Shown here one piece after another: positions 14,931 to 21,800 of a DNA stretch of 23,132 nt. Below the pieces are notes generated by a model. The model had not been told where the DNA came from and searched no databases. It saw only the letters and a program-made list of their open reading frames with translations. How positions within the stretch are numbered: position 1 is the first letter of the stretch; every line of letters begins with the position of its first letter. Source of the DNA: JAJTCH01 sp040386195. GTDB taxonomy: Bacteria; Pseudomonadota; Alphaproteobacteria; Rickettsiales; UBA1997. Location of the stretch: positions 1-23,132 of the forward strand of contig JAZKFV010000025.1 in NCBI GenBank assembly GCA_040386195.1, given 5' to 3'. Both the position numbers and the translations under genes were made by a program.

Positions 14931-16844
14931 ATGCTTGAAGACCTAAAAAAACAAATTCTTGCTGCTCCAAAAGATGCTGGGGTTTATCAATTTTTGGATG
15001 ATGCTGACAAGGTTTTATATGTTGGCAAAGCTAAAAATTTAAAGAATCGTCTTAAAAGTTATTTGGATAATAAAAGACATAATAGCCGGATTCGGCGGAT
15101 GATTTCGGTTGCAACCAAAATTCACTTAACCATCACCAACACCGAAGATGAAGCACTTTTGCTGGAGTGCAATCTGATCAAAAAATTAATGCCGCGTTAT
15201 AATATTTTGCTGCGCGACGACAAAACTTTTGCCAATATTTTGGTGGATACAACTCACAATTTTCCCTCAATTTCCAAACATCGTGGCAAAAAAATCAGCA
15301 AAGGCAAATATTTCGGGCCTTTCGCCAATAACGGCGCCGTTTATGAAACCATTGATTATTTGAAGAAAAGTTTTTTGCTGAGAAGCTGCTCCGATAACGA
15401 GTTTAAAAGTCGCCACAAACCATGTATGGAATATCAAATCAAAAGATGTTCAGCGCCTTGTGTTGGCTTGATTGATCAGAAAGATTATGGGCAGCTGATT
15501 AAAGAAGTTTTAGATTTTTTAAGCGGCAAAAAAGCGCATTTGCAAGAAGATTTAGCCAAAAAAATGCAAGCTTACAGCCAAGATTTGGAATTCGAAAAAG
15601 CCCGCGTCTTGCGTGATCGTATCAAAGCTTTGTCGGCAATTCAAGCTAAACAAAATATTCATCTACAAAGTGATGAGAACATTGATTTTGTTGCGCTGAT
15701 CAAGCAAGGAAATTTAGCTTGCATTGTGGTTTCATTTTTCAGAAATGGTAATAATTATGGCTTCAAGCCTTATTTTTTAAGCGTTGGCGACGATGATTTA
15801 GAGGCAGAAATTATGCAAATTTTTTTAGAACAATTTTATAATGAGCAAGAAGCGCCAGATTTAATCATCGTTAGTCACGAGCCAATCAATAAAAATGATA
15901 AAATTGTTATCCCAAAGCAAGGCAATAAATTCAACCTTCTGCAAGATTATTTAAAACTCGCCAAAGCGGAATTAGAAAAAAAATTAGCTAGCCAAATTAA
16001 AGATAAAGAAATGTTGGTGGAGTTAAAAAAACTTTTTGATTTGCCAAAAATTCCGGAGCGAATTGAGATTTATGACAACAGCCACACCAGCGGACAATTT
16101 GTCGTTGGGGCTTTTGTAGTTGCGGGTGCGGACGGTTTTATCAAAAGCGCTTATCGCAAATTTACGATTCGTTTGGATGAGCTGGATAAAAAAGATGATT
16201 GCAGTTTTTTGCGGCAAGTTTTGCAACGGCGATTTAAAAATTATATTCGTCATCCTGAGCCTAACTGTCATCCTGAGCACAGCGAAGGATCTCAGGAGAC
16301 AAATTCGGTCTTGGTTCACGGCGCGACTCCTGAGATCCTTCGCGATGCTCAGGATGACAAGCGTCCAGATTTAATTATTATCGACGGTGGAAAAGGGCAG
16401 TTGAACGCGGCCAATCAAGTATTTACTGAGCTTGGAGTTGATGTAAAATTTGTGGCGATGTCGAAAGGTGAAAATAGAAATGCTGGCGAAGAATGGTTTC
16501 ATCAAATCAAAAATAAAACACGTCGCACTGGCGACGCCCCACCTTGTGGGGATCCCCATAGTTTCACTCTGGAAAAAAATCTCCCGATTATGTTTTATCT
16601 GCAGCGTTTGCGCGACGAAGCGCATCGTTTTGCCATTGGTTTTAATCGCGCCAAACGCGCCAAATCAGTGACTAAATCCGAGCTTGATGAAATTCCTAAT
16701 ATTGGCGGCAAAAGAAAAACTTTACTTCTTAATCACTTCGGATCAGTTGCGGCAATTAAACAAGCGGCGGTGGAAGATTTGTTGCGAGTGAAAGGAATTA
16801 GCAAAAATGTGGCGGTGAAAATTACCGAATTTTTTACTAAATAA
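14931..16844 (+). CDS. uvrC: Excinuclease ABC subunit C, with two palindromic-repeat insertions
   Basis: UvrC makes the two incisions in nucleotide excision repair. From ATG 14931 it has 637 aa. The GIY-YIG nuclease is at about 15-95 (GVYQFLDDADKVLYVGKAK), a UVR helical motif is near 200-235, the RNase-H-like endonuclease includes IYDNSHTSG and IIIDGGKGQLNAA, and the C-terminal helix-hairpin-helix pair includes IPNIGGKRKTLLLNHFG. An extension upstream to 14835 runs into thyX and is rejected. Two stretches do not belong to the family. Residues about 440-477 (HPEHSEGSQETNSVLVHGA) are encoded by the GTCATCCT palindrome, and residues 531-544 (RRTGDAPPCGDPHS) by the GGGGATCCCC repeat. Both keep the frame and lie between conserved blocks, so the protein is probably functional. 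Confidence 0.97.
   Translation: MLEDLKKQILAAPKDAGVYQFLDDADKVLYVGKAKNLKNRLKSYLDNKRHNSRIRRMISVATKIHLTITNTEDEALLLECNLIKKLMPRYNILLRDDKTFANILVDTTHNFPSISKHRGKKISKGKYFGPFANNGAVYETIDYLKKSFLLRSCSDNEFKSRHKPCMEYQIKRCSAPCVGLIDQKDYGQLIKEVLDFLSGKKAHLQEDLAKKMQAYSQDLEFEKARVLRDRIKALSAIQAKQNIHLQSDENIDFVALIKQGNLACIVVSFFRNGNNYGFKPYFLSVGDDDLEAEIMQIFLEQFYNEQEAPDLIIVSHEPINKNDKIVIPKQGNKFNLLQDYLKLAKAELEKKLASQIKDKEMLVELKKLFDLPKIPERIEIYDNSHTSGQFVVGAFVVAGADGFIKSAYRKFTIRLDELDKKDDCSFLRQVLQRRFKNYIRHPEPNCHPEHSEGSQETNSVLVHGATPEILRDAQDDKRPDLIIIDGGKGQLNAANQVFTELGVDVKFVAMSKGENRNAGEEWFHQIKNKTRRTGDAPPCGDPHSFTLEKNLPIMFYLQRLRDEAHRFAIGFNRAKRAKSVTKSELDEIPNIGGKRKTLLLNHFGSVAAIKQAAVEDLLRVKGISKNVAVKITEFFTK
16249..16358. repeat. GTCATCCT palindromic element inside uvrC
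   Basis: Arms 16267-16298 and 16327-16358 are complementary at 30 of 32 positions, around a 28-nt loop. A second GTCATCCTGAGC copy at 16249-16260 precedes the left arm. The arms match the intergenic element at 16858-16948, and part of the loop (GTTCACGGC) is also shared. It is read in frame as about 37 residues of UvrC. Confidence 0.95.
16521..16560. repeat. GGGGATCCCC composite palindrome inside uvrC
   Basis: CGTCGC/GCGACG (16521-16536), CCCCAC/GTGGGG (16537-16551) and GGGGATCCCC (16548-16557) follow each other, in inverted orientation relative to 12687-12727. The segment is translated in frame as 13-14 residues between the conserved NAGEEWFH and TLEKNLPIMFYLQRLRDEAH blocks of UvrC. Confidence 0.93.
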
Positions 16845-16857
16845 AATTGGCAATACT

Positions 16858-16948
16858 GTCATCCTGAGCAAAGCGAAGGATCTTGGGAGCTGTTTTCAGC
16901 TTAGTTCACGGCAAGTTTCAAGAGATCCTTCGCTGCGCTCAGGATGAC
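16858..16948. repeat. GTCATCCT palindromic element, intergenic copy
   Basis: The left arm starts GTCATCCTGAGCAAAGCGAA at 16858 and the right arm ends GCTCAGGATGAC at 16948. The outer 24 positions pair with two mismatches, and the loop holds TTAGTTCACGGC, nearly identical to the loop of the uvrC copy. It starts 14 bases after the uvrC stop in the convergent uvrC / persulfide-dioxygenase gap. Confidence 0.95.
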
Positions 16949-17017
16949 AGTTACTCAGGATGACAGTTACTCAGGATGACAGTCACTCAGGATGACAGTC
17001 ACTCAGGATGACAGTTA
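16938..17017. repeat. Five 16-bp tandem repeats grown from the palindrome end
   Basis: Five head-to-tail units of CTCAGGATGACAGTTA (two read GTCA at the end) start within the right arm of the preceding palindrome. The last unit ends exactly at the TTA (17015-17017) that is the stop codon of the minus-strand dioxygenase gene. The complement TAACTGTCATCCTGAG also occurs once at 16262-16277 in uvrC. Confidence 0.95.
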
Positions 17018-17866
17018 AATAAAATTGAGGGGAATTTTAATATAGCTCGCACCGTTATTTTCTTTGATGGGCAAATCGCCGCAGCGTAAATTAATTTGAA
17101 TAGCTGGAAATAATAATTTAGGCACAGCGAGGGTTTTGTCTCTTGTTTCGCGGGCTTTGATATATTCTTCGGCGTTGTTGATTTTGGCAAAAACATTTTG
17201 CGTTTTTTGTTCCCCAATCGTGCTTTGCCATTTTGGTTCTTCACCATCTTTAGGATAATCGTGACCGGTGAAAACTTTGGTATTTTCTGGTAATGATAGA
17301 ATTTTTTGTAACGACGCAAATTGCTCAGCGGCGTTGCTGCCCGGAAAATCGGCGCGGCCAGTTCCAAGATTTGGCATAAACATTAAATCGCCAACAAAAA
17401 TTGCATCTTCAATTAAATAACTGCCGCAAGCTGGCGTGTGTCCTGGGTTGGTGAAAAATTTTGTTTCCAAATTGCCAATTTTAAAATTCTCGCCATCTTT
17501 AAAAATGTGATCAAAACCAGAGCCATCAACAGCAATTTCATCACCAATATTATAAGCTTTCACCCAATATTTTAGCACCGCAAAAATGCCTTCACCAATG
17601 GCGATTTTGCCTCCTAATTTTTTCTGTAAATATTTAGCGGCGGTTAGATGATCGGCGTGAATGTGGGTTTCTAAAATCCACTCAACTTGCAAATTATTTT
17701 GCTCTACAAAAGCAATTATTTTGTCAGCGCTTTGATGATTAACTCTGCCGGAAAAAATATCGTAATCTAATACGCAGTCAATAATGGCGCAGCTTTTGGT
17801 TGCCTCATCAATGACAATATAAGAAACGGTGAAAGTGTTGGGATCAAAGAAAGCCTGAATTTGCAT
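17015..17866 (-). CDS. Persulfide dioxygenase-like metallo-beta-lactamase-fold hydrolase (ETHE1/Blh type)
   Basis: This family oxidises glutathione persulfide to sulfite in sulfide detoxification. The protein has 283 aa. Metal-site residues are visible: ETHIHADH (His68, His70, Asp72, His73), PGHTPACGSY (His143), FVGDLMF (Asp160) and FTGHDY (His202). GTGRADFPGSNA (168-179) is typical of the ETHE1/Blh branch rather than glyoxalase II. The rhodanese gene upstream ends 2 bases before its start, and this pairing is the usual persulfide-handling context. The stop codon lies in the last unit of a 16-bp repeat array, so the original C-terminus may have been altered slightly. Glyoxalase-type activity is the main alternative. 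Confidence 0.88.
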   Translation of the reverse strand: MQIQAFFDPNTFTVSYIVIDEATKSCAIIDCVLDYDIFSGRVNHQSADKIIAFVEQNNLQVEWILETHIHADHLTAAKYLQKKLGGKIAIGEGIFAVLKYWVKAYNIGDEIAVDGSGFDHIFKDGENFKIGNLETKFFTNPGHTPACGSYLIEDAIFVGDLMFMPNLGTGRADFPGSNAAEQFASLQKILSLPENTKVFTGHDYPKDGEEPKWQSTIGEQKTQNVFAKINNAEEYIKARETRDKTLAVPKLLFPAIQINLRCGDLPIKENNGASYIKIPLNFI

Positions 17867-17868
17867 AA

Positions 17869-18189
17869 TTAATTAGTTTGAATTTCGCAGCCGGCAGCAA
17901 TCCAAGATTCAATGCCGCCTTCTAAATTATAAATTTCTAAATTGGGATTTTGCGCTAAAAGCAATCGACAAGCGTTAAAACTTCTGACGCCGGATTTGCA
18001 GTGAATTACTAGTTTTTTGTCAGCTAATTCCGGTAAATTATTGATATTAATTGTTGCCAGCGGAATCAAAGTTGCTGCTTTAATTCGGGCGGCTTTATTT
18101 TCAAAAACTTCACGAACATCGATCAAAATTGCTTGTTGATTTTGCAGCCAAGATTGTAGGGTTTTAGGATTAATTGAGTTGATTGTCAT
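17869..18189 (-). CDS. Single-domain rhodanese (sulfurtransferase)
   Basis: The protein has 106 aa, one rhodanese domain. The active-site loop is HCKSGVRS (63-70) with the catalytic Cys64. AILIDVREVFENKAARIKAA (20-39) is the domain's first half, and IYNLEGGIESWIAAG its end. Such proteins carry sulfane sulfur as a cysteine persulfide, for example passing it to or from glutathione. It is followed after 2 bases by the ETHE1-like dioxygenase, so the two likely act in sequence on sulfide-derived persulfides. It is cytosolic, with no signal peptide. It is divergent from petA with 133 bases between the starts. Confidence 0.93.
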   Translation of the reverse strand: MTINSINPKTLQSWLQNQQAILIDVREVFENKAARIKAATLIPLATININNLPELADKKLVIHCKSGVRSFNACRLLLAQNPNLEIYNLEGGIESWIAAGCEIQTN

Positions 18190-18259
18190 CTAAAATTGGA
18201 TTGGTTAAAGAAGCATTAATTAAGCTATCAAAAGCCTTATTTTGCAAGCAAATTTTACC

Positions 18260-18288
18260 TTGATAAATTGGCAAAGCGCAATTAATAT
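18260..18288 (+). promoter_or_regulatory. Candidate sigma-70 promoter of petABC
   Basis: TTGATA (18260-18265) and TAATAT (18283-18288) are separated by 17 bases, close to consensus in element and spacing. It lies in the rhodanese/petA divergent gap, and transcription would begin near 18295, about 28 bases before the petA start. Any AT-rich gap can give such a match by chance. Confidence 0.45.
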
Positions 18289-18322
18289 GCGGCTTCTTTT
18301 TCCTTTCCAAACTGCAATCAAA

Positions 18323-18859
18323 ATGAGTGAAGATAATTTAAACGATCAAGTTAAAGATCAAAGAAAACGCAAATTAATTACAACTGCCGCTTTTTCTGTT
18401 GCTGGTGTTGGCGCGGTTTGCACCATCTTACCTTTTATCGATTCTATGAATCCATCTTCAGATGTTTCAGCGCTTGCTTCAATTGAGGTGGATATTTCTG
18501 GCATTAAAGTTGGCGAAGAAAAAACTGTGAAATGGCGCGGCAAGCCAGTTTTTATTAAAAGAAGAACGCAAGAAGAGATCAAAAGTGCTCAGGATGTTGA
18601 TTTAAACGAGTTAAAAGACCCGCAAAAAGATAGTGATAGAGTTAAAGCCGGCAAAGAAGAGTGGCTAGTTACAATCGGAGTTTGCACCCATTTAGGCTGC
18701 GTGCCAATTGGTGGCGAGGGTGAATATAAAGGCTGGTTTTGTCCTTGTCATGGTTCGCAATATGATACTTCGGCAAGAATTAGAAAAGGCCCAGCGCCAA
18801 AAAATTTAGAAGTGCCGCCTTACGAATTTTTAACTGATACAACCATAAAGATAGGATAA
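18323..18859 (+). CDS. petA: Ubiquinol-cytochrome c reductase iron-sulfur subunit (Rieske)
   Basis: The Rieske protein passes electrons from ubiquinol to cytochrome c1 in the bc1 complex. From ATG 18323 it has 178 aa. The 2Fe-2S site is CTHLGC (Cys121, His123, disulfide Cys126) and CPCHGS (Cys140, disulfide Cys142, His143). A transmembrane helix follows the basic N-terminus (TTAAFSVAGVGAVCTILPFI, 20-39). The long insert between strand and cluster (TQEEIKSAQDVDLNELKDP) is typical of alphaproteobacterial and mitochondrial forms. The Tat signal, usually TRRDF, is here KRKLI with Lys for the first Arg. An upstream in-frame extension to 18242 covers the candidate promoter and is rejected. One base separates it from petB. 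Confidence 0.96.
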   Translation: MSEDNLNDQVKDQRKRKLITTAAFSVAGVGAVCTILPFIDSMNPSSDVSALASIEVDISGIKVGEEKTVKWRGKPVFIKRRTQEEIKSAQDVDLNELKDPQKDSDRVKAGKEEWLVTIGVCTHLGCVPIGGEGEYKGWFCPCHGSQYDTSARIRKGPAPKNLEVPPYEFLTDTTIKIG

Positions 18860-18860
18860 A

Positions 18861-20099
18861 ATGTCGCACATCGAAAACGATTTAGAAAAATCTCTCACCG
18901 AAAAATCAAAACTTGCCAAATGGGTCAATGATCGTTTGCCAATCATTTCCTTCGTGGAAGGCGCTTTTTTGAAGCATCCTTACCCAAAAAATCTCAGCTA
19001 TTTTTGGAGTTTTGGTTCAGTTGCCGGCATTGCTTTGTTGGTGCAAATTATCAGTGGGCTTTTGCTTTCAATGCATTATGCGGCGGATACTAAATTGGCT
19101 TTTGATTCTGTCGAACATATTATGCGCGATGTGCGCTATGGCTGGCTCTTGCGCTATATGCACGCGGTTGGTGCTTCAATGTTTTTTGTTGCCGTTTATA
19201 TTCACATTGCTCGCGGTTTATTTTATGGCTCATACAAAGCCCCGCGCGAATTGCTTTGGTGGTTTGGCATTATCATTTTCTTGCTGATGATGGCGACAGC
19301 TTTTATGGGTTATGTTTTGCCTTGGGGGCAAATGAGTTTTTGGGGCGCAACTGTAATCACCAATTTATTCTCAGCTTTGCCAGTAGTTGGCAAGTCAATT
19401 GTTACTTGGCTTTGGGGCGGTTTTTCAGTTGATAATCCAACCTTGAATCGTTTTTATTCTTTACATTTTTTATTGCCTTTCGTCATTGTTGGCGCGGTTT
19501 TATTACACTTAGTTGCGCTGCACAAAGTTGGTTCCAACAACCCAACTGGCGTGGAAATTAAAACTAAAAAAGATATCATTCCGTTCCACCCATATTTCAC
19601 CGTTAAAGATTTCGTCGGCTTTGGCGTCTTCTTTTTAATCTTCGGCTATTTCCTATTTTTCTATCCCAACGCACTTGGTCACCCGGATAATTACATTCCC
19701 GCCAACCCAATGGTAACGCCAGCTCATATTGTTCCAGAATGGTATTTCTTGCCGTTTTATGCGATTCTAAGAGCAGTTCCAGATAAACTTGGCGGCGTTT
19801 TGATGATGTTTGGCGCAATTGCAATTCTATTTGTTTTGCCTTGGCTCGACACTTCCAAAACCAAATCTGGCGCTTATCGCCCAGTTTTTAAATGGTTCTT
19901 TGCGGTTTTCATTTTGAATTTTATTTTCTTAGGCTGGCTTGGAAAATCGCCAGCGGAAGGCTGGTATGTAATCGCTTCTCGTTTTGCGGCAATGTATTAT
20001 TTTGCATATTTTTTATTGATTCTACCAATGCTCGGCAAATATGAAAAATGCTTGCCATTGCCTGAATCTATTGACGCCGATTATAAAAAAAATCACTAA
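18861..20099 (+). CDS. petB: Cytochrome b of the bc1 complex
   Basis: This is the membrane core of complex III, holding the two b hemes and the quinol oxidation and reduction sites. The protein has 412 aa and about eight membrane helices, as in undivided cytochrome b of Proteobacteria. Heme ligand histidines lie in RYMHAVGASMFFVAVYIHIA and SLHFLLPFVIVGAVLLHLVA. The quinol-site motif is VPEWYFLPFYAILR. GYVLPWGQMSFWGATVITNL is also conserved. ATG 18861 follows petA by one base, with AGGAT upstream as a ribosome binding site. The gene after it is not petC but a small alkyltransferase gene. Confidence 0.98.
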   Translation: MSHIENDLEKSLTEKSKLAKWVNDRLPIISFVEGAFLKHPYPKNLSYFWSFGSVAGIALLVQIISGLLLSMHYAADTKLAFDSVEHIMRDVRYGWLLRYMHAVGASMFFVAVYIHIARGLFYGSYKAPRELLWWFGIIIFLLMMATAFMGYVLPWGQMSFWGATVITNLFSALPVVGKSIVTWLWGGFSVDNPTLNRFYSLHFLLPFVIVGAVLLHLVALHKVGSNNPTGVEIKTKKDIIPFHPYFTVKDFVGFGVFFLIFGYFLFFYPNALGHPDNYIPANPMVTPAHIVPEWYFLPFYAILRAVPDKLGGVLMMFGAIAILFVLPWLDTSKTKSGAYRPVFKWFFAVFILNFIFLGWLGKSPAEGWYVIASRFAAMYYFAYFLLILPMLGKYEKCLPLPESIDADYKKNH

Positions 20100-20103
20100 A
20101 TTT

Positions 20104-20406
20104 ATGATCAGCAAATTTGCCCAAGATTGTTACGATTTACTCAAAAAAATCCCCAAAGGCAAGGTGACAACCTATAAAATTATCGCCGAAAAATTAGGCA
20201 AAAAATCTTATCGGGCAGTTGGACAAGCAGTTGGAGCTAATCCAAATATTCCTTCAACCCCGTGTCATCGAGTTGTAAAATCCGACGGCGGGCTGGGCGG
20301 TTATGCGCTGGGAATTGAGAAAAAAATTGCCATATTAGAAAAAGAAGGTGTGGAAGTTATCGACGGCAAAATCGTTAATTTTGAAAAAATAATTTATAAG
20401 TTTTAG
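20104..20406 (+). CDS. Small methylated-DNA-cysteine methyltransferase-domain protein (Ogt/MGMT type)
   Basis: The protein is 100 aa from ATG 20104 and consists only of the C-terminal MGMT domain. The active-site motif is TPCHRVV (Cys54), so it has the acceptor Cys that the alkyltransferase-like (ATL) proteins replace with Trp. The DNA-binding helix segment includes TTYKIIAEKLGKKSYRAVGQ (23-42), and GGLGGYALGIEKKIAILEKE follows. It could repair O6-alkylguanine, but the N-terminal domain of full Ogt is missing, so activity is uncertain. A start at 20041 would overlap petB by 59 bases and adds unrelated residues. It sits 4 bases after petB and 18 before petC, inside the respiratory operon. Confidence 0.9.
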   Translation: MISKFAQDCYDLLKKIPKGKVTTYKIIAEKLGKKSYRAVGQAVGANPNIPSTPCHRVVKSDGGLGGYALGIEKKIAILEKEGVEVIDGKIVNFEKIIYKF

Positions 20407-20424
20407 CTAAAAAATAATTGAATA

Positions 20425-21192
20425 ATGAAAAAATTTATATTCCTAATTACTTTAATTTTATTCTCCACGCCGTCCTTCGCCAATGAAGAAAGCCCAACTG
20501 CGGCGCTGCATCCTAAAAAGTTGGATTGGGAATTTGAAGGATTTTTTGGTAGCTTTGACAAGCAATCAATCCAGCGCGGCTATCAAGTTTATAAAGAAGT
20601 TTGTTCGGCTTGCCACTCAATGAAATTAGTGGCTTATCGCAATTTGCAGGAAGTTGGTTTTTCTGAAAATGAAGTTAAACAAATCGCCTCTGAATATAAT
20701 GTTACCGATGGGCCAGACGATTCTGGCGAAATGTTTGATCGCCCAGCGTTGCCGTCGGATCGTTTTGTTTCGCCATATCCTAATGAACAAGCAGCCCGCG
20801 CTGCTAATGGTGGCGCATTGCCACCGGATTTATCTTTGATTGTTAAAGCCCGTCACGACGGTGCAAATTATGTTTATTCGCTAATCACCGGCTTTGCCGA
20901 AGCGCCAGATGATTTTAAAATCAATGAAGGAAAATATTACAACCCATATTTCGCCGGTCGCCAAATTTCAATGCCACCACCACTTGCTGATGACGGCGCG
21001 GTTGAATATAAAGATGGAACAGTTGCTACCAAAGAACAGATGGCAATTGACGTGGTCAATTTCTTACAATTTGCCGCCGAGCCAGAAATGGAAAGCCGCA
21101 AACAGATGGGCGTGAAAGCGATGGCATTTTTAGCGATTATGACAATTTTATTTGCGGTGGCTAAAAAATTAGTTTGGAGAAAAGTTAAATAA
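20425..21192 (+). CDS. petC: Cytochrome c1 of the bc1 complex
   Basis: Cytochrome c1 receives electrons from the Rieske protein and passes them to a soluble cytochrome c. The protein has 255 aa. The N-terminal signal peptide is KKFIFLITLILFSTPSFA, with cleavage likely near residue 19. The heme-c motif CSACH is at 60-64, and the axial Met is Met183 in ISMPPPL. A C-terminal anchor helix (about 230-247, AMAFLAIMTILFAVAKK) holds it in the membrane. WEFEGFFGSFD and VVNFLQFAAEP are typical of the alphaproteobacterial/mitochondrial type. It is separated from petB by the alkyltransferase gene. Heme attachment will need cytochrome c maturation genes that are not in this window. Confidence 0.97.
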   Translation: MKKFIFLITLILFSTPSFANEESPTAALHPKKLDWEFEGFFGSFDKQSIQRGYQVYKEVCSACHSMKLVAYRNLQEVGFSENEVKQIASEYNVTDGPDDSGEMFDRPALPSDRFVSPYPNEQAARAANGGALPPDLSLIVKARHDGANYVYSLITGFAEAPDDFKINEGKYYNPYFAGRQISMPPPLADDGAVEYKDGTVATKEQMAIDVVNFLQFAAEPEMESRKQMGVKAMAFLAIMTILFAVAKKLVWRKVK

Positions 21193-21197
21193 TTTAA

Positions 21198-21800
21198 ATG
21201 TATAAAAAACAAATTCATATAATTGCTGGTGCCAATGGAGCCGGAAAAACTACCAAAGCTGAATTTTTATTGCCAAAAGGATTTCTTGATACTAATGAAT
21301 TTGTAAATGCCGATAATATTGCTAGAGGCATTTCGCCATATAATTTTGATTCTCAGCTAGTCAGAATTCAAGCGGGTAGGCAAACTCTTATCAGAATTAA
21401 TAATCTAATTAAAGAGCAAAAAAGTTTTGCGTTTGAGACGACGTTATCAAGATTAAGTGAGGATAAATTAGTTAAAAAATTAATAGATTTAGGTTATTTG
21501 GTAAATTTAATTTTTATTTATACCAATAATCCAGAATTGAATGTTGCAAGAGTAAAATCTAGGGTTGCGCAAGGCGGACACAATATTGAAGAAGCAGTGA
21601 TTAGGAGAAGATATTTTAAAGGAATTAAAAATTTGATTAATGTGTATTTATCACTGGCAAACACAGTCGCAGTTTTTGATGGCTCTAATATTGAGTTCAA
21701 TCACAAAGAAGACGAGGTGGCAAAAAAGTCATCCAGTGGTTTAATAGTTTTGAAGCAGGATATTTGGGAAAGATTAATAACAATTTCTAAAACAAAATGA
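21198..21800 (+). CDS. Zeta-toxin-like P-loop kinase
   Basis: The protein has 200 aa. Walker A is GANGAGKTT (11-19), and FVNADNIARG (35-44) and FAFETTLS (78-84) match the zeta-toxin-like P-loop kinases, whose characterised members phosphorylate UDP-N-acetylglucosamine. RVKSRVAQGGHNIEEAVIRR and YFKGIKNLINVYLSLANTV are also seen in the chromosomal family members. It starts 6 bases after petC and shares an ATGA overlap with the next gene, a probable partner. The base composition and codon choice look more AT-rich than the pet genes, suggesting separate arrival, though I did not quantify this. A non-toxic kinase or ATPase role is possible. Confidence 0.8.
   Translation: MYKKQIHIIAGANGAGKTTKAEFLLPKGFLDTNEFVNADNIARGISPYNFDSQLVRIQAGRQTLIRINNLIKEQKSFAFETTLSRLSEDKLVKKLIDLGYLVNLIFIYTNNPELNVARVKSRVAQGGHNIEEAVIRRRYFKGIKNLINVYLSLANTVAVFDGSNIEFNHKEDEVAKKSSSGLIVLKQDIWERLITISKTK

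Noticed and set aside
16938..17017. The 16-bp tandem units as a CRISPR array
   Set aside because: The units are contiguous with no unique spacers, and they derive from the end of the neighbouring palindrome. No cas gene is nearby.
18242..18322. Longer Rieske start at 18242
   Set aside because: The added residues overlap a good candidate promoter and do not resemble the family N-terminus; ATG 18323 gives normal length.
20041..20103. Longer alkyltransferase start at 20041
   Set aside because: It would read through the end of petB in another frame and adds non-family residues.
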